Below, one piece after another: positions 25,293 to 32,749 of a DNA stretch of 40,611 nt. A program made the position numbers and the translations under genes. This DNA is from Rhodoferax sp. (GTDB lineage Bacteria; Pseudomonadota; Gammaproteobacteria; Burkholderiales; Burkholderiaceae_C), in contig NZ_JAABQC010000013.1 of assembly GCF_011391645.1 (NCBI RefSeq), positions 1 through 40,611 of the forward strand. Direction: 5' to 3'. The notes below the pieces were generated by a model. The model saw only the letters and a program-made list of their open reading frames with translations. It made no database searches and was not told the origin of the DNA. The stretch's first letter is position 1; the number at the start of each line of letters is the position of its first letter.

Positions 25293-25346
25293 GTTGAGGA
25301 CAGAGCTGGCGACTTCGTCGCTGCGGTCTGTCCCGCAAAATTTCAG
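25293..25346. repeat. Palindromic repeat, subtype B, copy 2
   Basis: Second copy directly after copy 1, with identical outer arms (GGACAGA and TCTGTCC) but a different inner stem, GGCGACTTCGTCGC. Its last bases overlap the stop codon of scoA. Outer arms, GTTGAGG and CCCGCAA flanks and layout match subtype A apart from the changed base pair in the stem. Confidence 0.85.
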
Positions 25347-26035
25347 CGAACGGTGCGCTTTTCAATGCGCTTCTCGGGATTGGCATTGAGCACAATGCGG
25401 TTCACGTAAATGCCCGGCAAATGCACGCTGTCGGGGTCAAACGTGCCGGTCTCGACAATCTCTTCAACCTCCACCACCGTGATCTTGCCGGCCATGGCCA
25501 CCGCCGGGTTGAAATTGCGCGCGGTGCGCCTGAACAGCAGGTTGCCGCTCTTGTCGGCTTTCCAGGCTTTTACCAGCGACACATCTGGCACCAGGGCATG
25601 CTCCAGAATGTAGACATGGCCATCAAAAACGCGGTTTTCCTTGCCCTCGGCCACCATCGTGCCGACACCCGTGCGCACGTAAAACGCCGGGATACCGGCG
25701 CCGCCGGCACGCAGTTTCTCGGCCAGCGTGCCCTGTGGCGTGAATTCCAGTTGCAACTCACCGGCCAGGTATTGGCGCTCGAACTCCTTGTTCTCGCCCA
25801 CATAGCTGGAGATCATCTTGCTGATCTGGCGCGTTTCCAGCAGTTTTCCCAGGCCAAAACCGTCGACACCGGCGTTGTTTGAGATCACCGTCAGGTCGCT
25901 GGCCCCGGTGTCGCGCAATGCGTCAATCAGGGCCTCGGGGATACCGCACAGGCCAAAGCCGCCGACGGCCAGCAGTTGGCCATTCCTGACGATGCCTTTG
26001 AGCGCCTGGGCTGCAGAAGGATAAATTTTCTTCAC
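25343..26035 (-). CDS. scoA: 3-oxoacid CoA-transferase, subunit A
   Basis: This is the alpha subunit of the same heteromeric CoA-transferase. It has 230 residues, begins [20 protein letters not shown] and has the glycine-rich [17 protein letters not shown] (about 24-40), the CoA-binding signature of the family. [26 protein letters not shown] and [18 protein letters not shown] are also typical. The start is a GTG at 26035 with AGGAG 9 nt upstream. It is the first gene of the pair and is divergent from a PAS-LuxR regulator, with a 146-bp region between them containing a palindromic repeat and a dyad. The enzyme likely serves ketone-body or short-chain acid breakdown. Confidence 0.91.
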   Translation of the reverse strand: MKKIYPSAAQALKGIVRNGQLLAVGGFGLCGIPEALIDALRDTGASDLTVISNNAGVDGFGLGKLLETRQISKMISSYVGENKEFERQYLAGELQLEFTPQGTLAEKLRAGGAGIPAFYVRTGVGTMVAEGKENRVFDGHVYILEHALVPDVSLVKAWKADKSGNLLFRRTARNFNPAVAMAGKITVVEVEEIVETGTFDPDSVHLPGIYVNRIVLNANPEKRIEKRTVR

Positions 26036-26073
26036 TTAAACATGCTCCTGGTAAAAAATGATATCCCAACGAT

Positions 26074-26095
26074 ACTACCTAACGACCTACGTAGT
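26074..26095. promoter_or_regulatory. Dyad upstream of the CoA-transferase genes
   Basis: ACTAC (26074-26078) and GTAGT (26091-26095) form an inverted repeat, and CTACGTAG (26087-26094) is itself palindromic. It lies 39 bp before the scoA start, where a LuxR-type activator could bind. No binding consensus is known to me for this regulator, so it is only a candidate operator. Confidence 0.35.
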
Positions 26096-26120
26096 TTTTC
26101 GTAAGGTGCAAACCCTAACC

Positions 26121-26165
26121 AGTTGGGGTCAGAGCACGTCGCTACGCGAGTGGTCTGACCCGCAA
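26121..26165. repeat. Palindromic repeat, subtype A, single copy in reverse orientation
   Basis: GGGGTCAGAGCACG ... GAGTGGTCTGACCCGCAA, in reverse orientation to the three copies at 6693-6847. The inner stem CACGTCGCTACGCGAGTG also pairs. It lies in the divergent region between scoA and the PAS-LuxR gene, ending 16 bp before that gene's ATG. Confidence 0.85.
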
Positions 26166-26181
26166 GTTTTCAAATTTATCC

Positions 26182-26736
26182 ATGGATATCAATTACCGCC
26201 TTGCCTTCGAGATGGCGCCCGTCGGACTGGCGCTTTCGCGCAACCGCATCATGGTGGACTGCAACCGCCACCTGTGCGAGATGTTTGGCGCCGCGCCTGA
26301 TCAACTCATTGGACAGTCCTTTCAAGTGCTCTACCCCAGCGCGCTTGAGTTCGAGCGCACCGGCCAGCGCATCGCGCCCCTGCTCAACCGTAACGGCACC
26401 TATGCCGACGACCGGATCATGAAACGCGTGGACGGCCGCTTCAAGGGCGAACCCTTCTGGTGCCATGTGACCGGCCGCGCCCTGAACCAGGCAGCACCGC
26501 ATGAGGCCGGTATCTGGTCCTTTGAGGATTTAAGCGCCAGCCGCCCGGTCAGGGCTGAACTCACGCCGCGCGAACGCGAAGTGGCGGCCTTTCTCATGGG
26601 CGGACTGACCAGCAAAGAGATTGGCAAAGCGCTGGCAATCAGCCATCGCACCGTCGAAATCTACCGCGCCCGACTGATGCAAAAATACAAGGCATCCAAC
26701 ACCGGTGATCTGGTGCACAAACTAATGGCTGGCTAA
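26182..26736 (+). CDS. PAS-domain LuxR-type transcriptional regulator
   Basis: This 184-residue protein has an N-terminal PAS domain (about 1-118, with EMAPVGLALSRNRIMVDCNR and the C-terminal core GEPFWCHVTGRAL) and a C-terminal LuxR-type helix-turn-helix (about 123-182). The latter shows LTPREREVAAFLMGGLTSKEIGKAL with the recognition helix around SHRTVEIYRARLMQKY. It lacks a receiver domain, so a signal is probably sensed directly by the PAS domain. No clear Shine-Dalgarno is visible; the palindromic repeat immediately upstream may form part of its leader. Being divergent from scoAB, it is likely the regulator of that pair (inference from position). Confidence 0.85.
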   Translation: MDINYRLAFEMAPVGLALSRNRIMVDCNRHLCEMFGAAPDQLIGQSFQVLYPSALEFERTGQRIAPLLNRNGTYADDRIMKRVDGRFKGEPFWCHVTGRALNQAAPHEAGIWSFEDLSASRPVRAELTPREREVAAFLMGGLTSKEIGKALAISHRTVEIYRARLMQKYKASNTGDLVHKLMAG

Positions 26737-26749
26737 TATTGCCAAGCTG

Positions 26750-26763
26750 TTGACCTGCGTCAA
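26750..26763 (+). promoter_or_regulatory. FNR/DNR-type dyad upstream of the DUF2934 gene
   Basis: TTGACCTGCGTCAA is a perfect palindrome of the FNR/CRP-family type (TTGAC-N4-GTCAA), 66 bp before the start at 26830. It fits a Crp/Fnr-like regulator binding upstream of the gene. Its sequence differs from the TTGAT-type site at 14314, so it may serve another family member such as a DNR-like protein. Confidence 0.5.
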
Positions 26764-26829
26764 TATTCGCCGGCAAGCGACGGTAAAAAACAATCAATAA
26801 TCAGGGGTACTTAACCTAAGGAGAAACCC

Positions 26830-27162
26830 ATGGTCACCGCTAAAAAAGCACCCAAAGCAGCCGCAGTCCCTGAGACAAAGGCGCCTGCCAAAAAAGCTGC
26901 TCCCGCGCCTGTGGCGACCGCCGCGCCCAAGGCAGCAGTTGCAAAAAGTCCAGCCAAAAAAGCAGCCCCGGCCAAGGCCAGCGTCAAGCCCGCAGCAACA
27001 CGCCCAGCCGTGACGGCCGAGCAGCGTCACAACTACATTGAGGTGGCGGCTTTTTATGTGGCACAACGGCGCGGCTTCGCTCCCGGCAATCCGATCGATG
27101 ACTGGGCCATGGCCGAGCGTGAAGTTGATAGCCTGATTGCATCAGGGCATTTCTCCAAATAG
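26830..27162 (+). CDS. Lys/Ala-rich protein with C-terminal DUF2934
   Basis: This 110-residue protein has two parts. Residues 1 to about 60 are low-complexity and basic, with repeated AKKAAP and SPAKKAAPAKA blocks resembling histone-H1 or bacterial H1-like tails. Residues 62-110 match DUF2934, a small domain with the pattern IEVAAFYVAQRRGFAPGNP then DDWAMAEREV. The first part could bind DNA or polyphosphate, but that is inference from composition. The start follows AAGGAGA at good spacing. It stands between the PAS-LuxR gene and a convergent thioesterase gene, behind an FNR/DNR-type dyad. Confidence 0.85.
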   Translation: MVTAKKAPKAAAVPETKAPAKKAAPAPVATAAPKAAVAKSPAKKAAPAKASVKPAATRPAVTAEQRHNYIEVAAFYVAQRRGFAPGNPIDDWAMAEREVDSLIASGHFSK

Positions 27163-27189
27163 TCGGTTCCAGGCGGCTGGCTTGCCGCC

Positions 27190-27609
27190 TCATGAAACAA
27201 TCGCGCGCATCCAGTCAGGCAAATCGATCGCTTTTTGTTTCGGAAAATCCACCCAGATTGTGGTGGCGCCACCCGCGGCATAAATGACACCGGGCTGGTC
27301 GGCCATTTCCATCGTGGCCCATGTCTCAAAGGTGGTGCGGGCTGGCTCGCTGGCGTACATTTTGACCAGCACATTGCCGGGGTACTCCAGCTGCTTGTAG
27401 AAGTTGCAGAAGGCATTGACGATCACCGGGCCCTCACCGAGCGGATTGGGCATGCAACCGGCGGCACGCATCCAGTCGATGCGGCAGGTTTCCAGATAAC
27501 GGAAATATGTGGTGTTGTTGACGTGCCCCATCGCGTCCATGTCACCCCAGCGGATCGGGATCACCACTTCGAACACCAGTTTCTTCCGGTCCGGTATGTC
27601 ATATTTCAT
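27190..27609 (-). CDS. Acyl-CoA thioesterase, hot-dog fold (YbgC/4HBT type)
   Basis: This cytoplasmic hot-dog fold thioesterase has 139 residues. The 4HBT catalytic region is WGDMDAMGHVNNTTYFRYLE (about 19-38), with the Asp followed by GHVNN that marks active enzymes. The frame is open upstream to 27657, but the ATG at 27609 is preceded by AGGAGA. It is the last gene of the minus-strand group SDR, EamA, ubiC, thioesterase, starting 2 bp after the ubiC stop. Substrate is unknown; the family ranges from aromatic to fatty acyl-CoA. Confidence 0.88.
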   Translation of the reverse strand: MKYDIPDRKKLVFEVVIPIRWGDMDAMGHVNNTTYFRYLETCRIDWMRAAGCMPNPLGEGPVIVNAFCNFYKQLEYPGNVLVKMYASEPARTTFETWATMEMADQPGVIYAAGGATTIWVDFPKQKAIDLPDWMRAIVS

Positions 27610-27611
27610 CG

Positions 27612-28190
27612 CTATCTCCTGTTCTTGATGTTTTTTAATGGCTTGCACGCTGGCCAACGCCAGCAGCGCGCGGGTGCGGCAAAGACCTCCATCACCAACA
27701 GGGCCGCGCCATGGCGGGTAAATACCGAGCGTCGCGCTGGCAAAGCCTGTTGGCCCACGGTTAAACCCGTCGCTGCCAGCCAGCGAGCGGCCACATGGCG
27801 CTGCAATGGTGATTGACGCTTGATCTGACTGTAGGCCAGCGGCGCGCGGGCGATGCCTGAGCGCCTGAACAGCACATCGGCCAATGGCCGGCTGCCCAAA
27901 CCCCGCACCGAGCGCCAGGCACCCACCGAGGCTGCGTGCGCGGTCACGCTGCGGGCGAACACCAACGGCTGGCCATCCACCTGCAACATCACCTCACGCG
28001 CATAGCCCACGCGCCGCACGCCCACACCCAAGGCGCGCGACTCATCGGCTGTGAGCGGCTGGCGCCCCTGCGCCAATACCTGCACGCTGAAGTTGTCACC
28101 CGTGGCCGCCAGCCGGGCGCTCAACGAGCCGGGGGCTTGCAGCCAGCGCCGCAAACCGCCGCGCGCCGGGGTGAATGTTCTCCAGCCCAT
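27612..28190 (-). CDS. ubiC: Chorismate lyase
   Basis: UbiC converts chorismate to 4-hydroxybenzoate and pyruvate, the first step of ubiquinone synthesis. The 192-residue protein matches the family in the order WLQAPGSLSARL (about 17-28), YAREVMLQVDGQPLVFARSV (about 63-82), GLGSRPLADVLF (about 96-107) and the late Glu in LLVMEVF. The start ATG shares one base with the EamA stop (TGATG), and a longer frame upstream is part of the EamA gene. ubiA, its usual partner, is not in the window. Identity is by conserved motifs only; the sequence is more divergent than the E. coli enzyme. Confidence 0.88.
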   Translation of the reverse strand: MGWRTFTPARGGLRRWLQAPGSLSARLAATGDNFSVQVLAQGRQPLTADESRALGVGVRRVGYAREVMLQVDGQPLVFARSVTAHAASVGAWRSVRGLGSRPLADVLFRRSGIARAPLAYSQIKRQSPLQRHVAARWLAATGLTVGQQALPARRSVFTRHGAALLVMEVFAAPARCWRWPACKPLKNIKNRR

Positions 28191-29089
28191 CAGCGATGCG
28201 CCCTGATCGAGGCCAGAATGCCCAGCGTGAACAGCACGGCGGCCCAGGCTTGCGCCGCCGTTGGCCAGACACCGTCCCAAACAAACGAATAAAACAAGGC
28301 AAACAAGGTTTCACTCACAATCAACTGGCCACATAAACTGACGCTCAGGCGCTGGCTGGCCATATTCCACAGAATGCTGCCAGCCCAGCCAGAACCGATG
28401 CCGGTGGCGATACAGGCAATAACGATCAGACCTTGATTGTCAAGCGTCGACAGCGTCTGCAGGTCAGAACCCAGCAGCAGCCACAGCAAAAAAGCACCCA
28501 CCCCGGTGGCCACGCCAATCCAGTTGGCCCACTCGGTGGCGCTGACCTCAGGGTGGCGCTTAAGCCAGGCCGCGTTGACCAGGGCAAAGGCTGTCCAGCA
28601 CAGCATGGCCCCCAGCGCCAGCAGCACACCCCACCAAAACTGACCACCCCCGGCAGGCAACTGTGCCGCGTGGCTCAATGTGGACTGCATCATCAGCGTC
28701 AACCCGCCCAGAGTAAGCAGCAACCCCGGCAGCAAGCCCGCCCATTTGAGTCCGACCGGCTTGCCCAGCAGCATGACCCAGATCGGGATGGTGCCAATGA
28801 TGAGCGTGGGCACTTCAGTGCCCGCATAAACAATACTTTGCGCCAGCAGCAGGTAGTAACCGGTGGCGCCCAGCAGGCTCATGCCCAGGGCAGTTACCGC
28901 CTGGCGTGGCGTGGGCCAGGTGTGGCGGCGCCAGGTCACCAGCATGGCCAGCGCGGCGATGCCGCCAAAACTGATGAAGCGCCCGGCGGTCAGGTCCACA
29001 GAACTCAGGCCTGGCGTCATCCGTGGCACCACAAACACCATGCCCCATAAAGCCCCCGCAGCCAGGCCAGCCATCAATCCGGTCAGCAT
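28190..29089 (-). CDS. EamA/DMT-family transporter
   Basis: This inner-membrane drug/metabolite transporter has 299 residues with ten hydrophobic segments in two EamA repeats (about 5-140 and 155-295). The first repeat begins AGLAAGALWGMVFVVPRMTP. Family members move amino acids, purines or other metabolites; substrate and direction cannot be told. It starts 6 bp after the SDR stop and its stop overlaps the ubiC ATG by one base, so the four genes are almost certainly one transcript. The ribosome site is weak, suggesting translational coupling to the SDR gene. Confidence 0.86.
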   Translation of the reverse strand: MLTGLMAGLAAGALWGMVFVVPRMTPGLSSVDLTAGRFISFGGIAALAMLVTWRRHTWPTPRQAVTALGMSLLGATGYYLLLAQSIVYAGTEVPTLIIGTIPIWVMLLGKPVGLKWAGLLPGLLLTLGGLTLMMQSTLSHAAQLPAGGGQFWWGVLLALGAMLCWTAFALVNAAWLKRHPEVSATEWANWIGVATGVGAFLLWLLLGSDLQTLSTLDNQGLIVIACIATGIGSGWAGSILWNMASQRLSVSLCGQLIVSETLFALFYSFVWDGVWPTAAQAWAAVLFTLGILASIRAHR

Positions 29090-29095
29090 GCGGGC

Positions 29096-29878
29096 CTACA
29101 CCGCAAAGCCATCGTCGGCCGAAATCACGGCTCCGTTGATGAAATGGCTTTGGTCAGAGCACAGCATCACCAGCAACGCATCCAGGTCTTGCGGCTTGCC
29201 GATGCGTTTGCGCGGCAGCATTTCGATGAGTTTTTGGCCCGAATCTGTTTGCCAGTGCGCGTGGTTGATCTCGGTGTCGATATAGCCCGGGCAAATGGCA
29301 TTGACGTTGATGCCAAAGCGGCCCCATTCCACGGCCATGGCCTTGGTCATTTGAATCACCGCCGCCTTGCTCATGCAATAGACGCCAATTTTGGGCAACA
29401 CCTTGAGGCCTGCCATGCTGGCGATATTGATGATGCGCCCGCCGGTAAAACTCCCTGGTGCCGTCCCTTGCGCGCGCGCCAGCATGCGTCTGCCAACCTC
29501 TTGCGCCACAAAAAACGCGCCTTTGACATTGGTGTCGAACATGAAATCAAAATTGTCCTCGTTCACGTCCACCAGGCGCTGCGTGGTGCTGACGCCTGAG
29601 TTGTTGACCAGAATGTCGATCGATCCGACTTCGGTCTCGGCGTGCGCCACAGCCGACTTGATCGACGCCAGGTCGGTCACATCGAGCTCAACCACATGTG
29701 CGTCGCCACCCTCGCAGGTAATTTGCGCACGCAACTCCTTGAGTCTCTCAATGCGACGACTGGCCAGCACCACGGCGGCACCAGCTTTGGCCAGCGTGCG
29801 TGCAAATTGCGCCCCCAAACCACCCGAGGCGCCGGTAATCAAGGCCACCCGGCCCGAAAGGTCAATGCTGTATGCCAT
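29096..29878 (-). CDS. Short-chain dehydrogenase/reductase
   Basis: This is a 260-residue classical SDR. The NAD(P)-binding TGASGGLG is at 15-22, the NNSG motif (LVNNSGVS) is in the middle, and the catalytic Tyr and Lys are in YCMSKAA, with the upstream Ser in IINIASMAG. A conserved CPGYIDTEIN segment follows. The frame is open upstream, but the ATG at 29878 follows CGGAG and gives the usual SDR length. It resembles 3-hydroxyacyl-CoA or oxoacyl reductase-type members; substrate unknown. It is the first gene of a four-gene operon and has a perfect 24-bp palindrome 15 bp upstream. Confidence 0.9.
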   Translation of the reverse strand: MAYSIDLSGRVALITGASGGLGAQFARTLAKAGAAVVLASRRIERLKELRAQITCEGGDAHVVELDVTDLASIKSAVAHAETEVGSIDILVNNSGVSTTQRLVDVNEDNFDFMFDTNVKGAFFVAQEVGRRMLARAQGTAPGSFTGGRIINIASMAGLKVLPKIGVYCMSKAAVIQMTKAMAVEWGRFGINVNAICPGYIDTEINHAHWQTDSGQKLIEMLPRKRIGKPQDLDALLVMLCSDQSHFINGAVISADDGFAV

Positions 29879-29893
29879 GTTGTCTACTCCGTA

Positions 29894-29917
29894 ATAATAG
29901 AACGGCTGTTCTATTAT
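29894..29917. promoter_or_regulatory. Perfect palindromic operator upstream of the SDR operon
   Basis: ATAATAGAAC (29894-29903) and GTTCTATTAT (29908-29917) form a perfect 10-bp inverted repeat with a four-base centre (GGCT). Length and pattern fit a TetR-family operator. It sits just before the SDR ribosome binding site, so binding would block transcription. No TetR-family gene is in the window; the regulator must be elsewhere. Confidence 0.65.
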
Positions 29918-30023
29918 GGGCAGTTGGTTGCCTGAAACCCGGATTTGTCGAAGACAATTCGGACAGGTTTCAGCCAACTTCAGCTTGGCGTGAGTTTAAT
30001 CAGTTGATGAAGAAAGCCCCACC

Positions 30024-31715
30024 ATGACAAACCAAGACATTCTTAACCAATTTGGCCCGCGAGAATCCATGGAATACGACGTGGTCGTGGTCGGGGGCGG
30101 CCCCGCCGGCCTGTCCACTGCCATTCGCCTGAAGCAACTGGCTGCAGAGAAAGGCCAAGAGCTCTCGGTGGTGGTGCTCGAAAAAGGCTCCGAGCCCGGC
30201 GCCCACATCCTCTCGGGCGCGGTGCTCGACCCGAAGTCACTCACCGAACTCTTTCCCGACTGGAAAGCCATGGGAGCGCCCCTGAACCAGCCGGTCACGG
30301 ACGAGGCCATGATGTTCCTGTCTGAGACCACCGGTTACCGCACGCCCAACATGTTCCTGCCCGAATGCAGCCAGAACCATGGCAACTACATCATCAGCCT
30401 GGGTGCACTGACGCGCTGGCTGGCTGAGCAGGCGGAAGGTCTGGGGGTTGAAATCTTCCCCGGCTTTGCGGCGGCGGAAGTGCTGTACGACGACAACGGT
30501 GCCGTAAGAGGTGTGGCCACCGGCAACATGGGCGTGGAAAAGAATGGCGAGCCCGGCCCCAACTTTCAGATCGGCATGGAGTTGCTGGGCAAATACACCG
30601 TGTTTGCCGAAGGCTCGCGCGGCCATCTGGGCAAACAAGTCATTGCCAAATTCAATCTGGACGAAGGCTGCGACCCGCAAAGCTACGCCATTGGCATCAA
30701 GGAGCTGTGGGAGGCCGAACCCAGTCGCCATGAACCCGGTCTGGTGGTGCACACCGCCGGTTGGCCGATGGAAAATGACACCTACGGCGGCTCGTTTTTG
30801 TACCATATGGAAGACAACAAGATCGCCCTGGGCTTCATCACCGGCCTCAACTACAGCAATCCTTATCTGAGTCCGTTCGAGGAATTCCAGCGCTGGAAGA
30901 CCCATCCCAACATCCGCTGGTACCTGGAAAATGACAAGGGTGAAGTCACCGGCAAGCGCCTCGCCTATGGTGCGCGCGCCATCACCGCCGGTGGTTTGTT
31001 GTCGCTGCCCAAGACCGTGTTCCCCGGTGGCGCGCTGGTGGGTTGTGACGCAGGATATTTGAACGTGAGCCGCATCAAGGGCAGCCACGCCGCCATCAAA
31101 TCCGGCATGCTGGCGGCAGAGGCGGCGTTCGACGCCGTGACTGCTGGCCGTGCGCAGGATGAGTTGAGCGCCTACCCCGAAGCCTTTGAAGCCAGCTGGC
31201 TTTACACCGAGCTCAACAAATCGCGCAACTTCAAGGCCTGGTTCAAACATGGCCTGACGGCGGGCACCCTGATGAACGGCCTGGAACAGTTTGGCTTGAA
31301 CGGCCACATGCCCTGGACCATCCGCCGTGACAAGCCCGACCATGCCTACCTGAAACCGGCCTCGGAATGCAAATCCATCGACTACCCCAAGCCCGACGGC
31401 AAGCTGACCTTTGACCGCCTATCCAGTGTCTTCATCAGCAATGCCAACCACGAAGAAAACCAACCGGCGCACCTGACACTCAAGGATGCCAGTGTGCCGG
31501 TCAGCGTGAACCTGGCCAAATATGCCGGCCCCGAGGCGCGCTACTGTCCGGCGGGTGTCTATGAATACGTGAAAAACGACGACAACACCGACCGCCTGCA
31601 GATCAATGCGCAAAACTGCGTGCACTGCAAGACCTGCGACATCAAGGACCCAACCCAAAACATCGTCTGGGTGACGCCCGAGGGCGGTGGCGGACCGAAT
31701 TACGCGGGCATGTGA
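30024..31715 (+). CDS. etfD: Electron transfer flavoprotein-ubiquinone oxidoreductase
   Basis: ETF-QO passes electrons from reduced ETF (from acyl-CoA and other dehydrogenases) to ubiquinone at the inner membrane. The 563-residue protein has an FAD-binding GGGPAGLSTAIRL near residue 25, a long family region with GAHILSGAV and LTRWLAEQAEGLGVEI, and a C-terminal 4Fe-4S part. The cluster cysteines appear as ARYCPAGVYEY and NCVHCKTCDIKDPTQNI. The ATG at 30024 is used, although MEYDVVVVGG 15 codons later is also plausible. It stands alone on the plus strand, divergent from the SDR operon; the partner etfAB genes are outside the window. Confidence 0.95.
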   Translation: MTNQDILNQFGPRESMEYDVVVVGGGPAGLSTAIRLKQLAAEKGQELSVVVLEKGSEPGAHILSGAVLDPKSLTELFPDWKAMGAPLNQPVTDEAMMFLSETTGYRTPNMFLPECSQNHGNYIISLGALTRWLAEQAEGLGVEIFPGFAAAEVLYDDNGAVRGVATGNMGVEKNGEPGPNFQIGMELLGKYTVFAEGSRGHLGKQVIAKFNLDEGCDPQSYAIGIKELWEAEPSRHEPGLVVHTAGWPMENDTYGGSFLYHMEDNKIALGFITGLNYSNPYLSPFEEFQRWKTHPNIRWYLENDKGEVTGKRLAYGARAITAGGLLSLPKTVFPGGALVGCDAGYLNVSRIKGSHAAIKSGMLAAEAAFDAVTAGRAQDELSAYPEAFEASWLYTELNKSRNFKAWFKHGLTAGTLMNGLEQFGLNGHMPWTIRRDKPDHAYLKPASECKSIDYPKPDGKLTFDRLSSVFISNANHEENQPAHLTLKDASVPVSVNLAKYAGPEARYCPAGVYEYVKNDDNTDRLQINAQNCVHCKTCDIKDPTQNIVWVTPEGGGGPNYAGM

Positions 31716-31950
31716 ACATGACAAATCGGGAATGATGAGAAGTTGGCAATCCAGTTCGCCTGACTCCAGTATGGCGGCGTGCTTGGCACGCTCCAGCACC
31801 TGCGCCCGCGAACCAACCACCCGAATTCACCACGTTTTTTTGGGCTGATTGACGGCATAAGGCTGAAAGCGGATCTACAGTTTGCCGATCTGCCTGCCGC
31901 ATATCCGCCGTTCATTCTTCTCGCCTCGGATTGGACCGGAATTACTACAA
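31716..31950. other. Intergenic region, candidate repeat, no recognised gene
   Basis: These 235 bp between the ETF-QO and cytochrome c'-like genes, which are convergent, contain a perfect 6-bp hairpin with a three-base loop (GCGTGC TTG GCACGC near 31777) and a separate dyad GCGGAT (31869-31874) / ATCCGC (31903-31908). A short open frame on the minus strand has no recognisable family and no sure ribosome site. The motif ATACTGGAGT (minus strand) also occurs in the core of the element at 10376, which hints at a shared mobile repeat. Confidence 0.4.
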
Positions 31951-32379
31951 CTAACGGATGCGATACGAGTAGTGGCAGCCCACGCAGGAGCCGCTCAGCG
32001 TGGGCAGCGCGGCCAGGGCCTTTTCGCGGTCCCCCGTGGCGGCGATGGCGGCGAACGCGCTGGCCGTCTTGTGACCTTCCAGACCGAGTTCGTGCATGGC
32101 GGGCGGCATGTTGGCGCCGGGGCGGGCGTCCACCGGCAGGGCACGGTTCTTGCCCATCGCCGTCTGGCCCAGCTCTTTTTCGGCCAGTTCGCCGGCTTCC
32201 TTCAGCTTGCCGGCCACCGTCAGGCTGATGATCTCGTTCAAGTTCAGCAGGTTGGCACGCATTTCCTCACGCAGATTGGCCTCGGCCGCCGGCGGCATTT
32301 TGGCCAGTTGACGCGCATCCTCCGCCGCGAAGCCTGTGCCCGCCAGGAAAGCCAACAGGACCATACCTTTTCTGAACAT
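31951..32379 (-). CDS. Cytochrome c'-like periplasmic heme protein
   Basis: This 142-residue protein has a Sec signal peptide (about 1-19, ending GTGFAAED). A helical domain follows, and a single C-terminal heme attachment site CVGCH (C132, C135, H136) lies six residues from the end. One C-terminal CxxCH with a helical body is the layout of cytochrome c' or related small cytochromes, which bind NO or carry electrons. The start follows AGGAG. It is on the minus strand alone, between ETF-QO and the arsenic operon; no partner dehydrogenase is adjacent. Confidence 0.82.
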   Translation of the reverse strand: MFRKGMVLLAFLAGTGFAAEDARQLAKMPPAAEANLREEMRANLLNLNEIISLTVAGKLKEAGELAEKELGQTAMGKNRALPVDARPGANMPPAMHELGLEGHKTASAFAAIAATGDREKALAALPTLSGSCVGCHYSYRIR

Positions 32380-32749
32380 GATGAAACTCCTAAAAATCAG
32401 TGGCCCCTTATCTTACCCTCCGGTAATACAAGGCCAGGAGTTTCCGAGGTGTGCAAGGCGATGGAATTATGGAGGGACGCAACTTCGAGAAATCAGAAGG
32501 AAGTCAACCCACAGGAGGCTTCCAAGCGAGCGACTGAATAAAACTGTTCATAACTGGGGACTGTCATAACGACCAGGAGTCGAAATTCACCAGTGACCGG
32601 TTACAAGCACCGACTCATCGAAATTTCCATCCCAGTTCGGTTGAATGGGGCACCTGCACAGTCAGACAATGATCAGACATGCCCATCGGCAGGTTTACGA
32701 TGCGCTGCACTGCGAAGGCATAGTGCGAGCCAGCGGCAAGAGCCAAGGC
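32380..32749. other. Intergenic region with no recognised gene or structure
   Basis: These 370 bp lie between the cytochrome c'-like gene and the arsRC stop codon, both transcribed on the minus strand. I found no protein family, tRNA or clear terminator. A short GAGCC AA GGCTC palindrome near 32739 is too tight to form a hairpin. The region probably contains the promoter of the cytochrome gene, but no convincing hexamers are visible. Confidence 0.5.

Noticed and set aside
31700-31915. Small gene on the minus strand after ETF-QO
   Set aside because: No family, no sure ribosome site, and it lies in a region with dyads that looks like an intergenic repeat.
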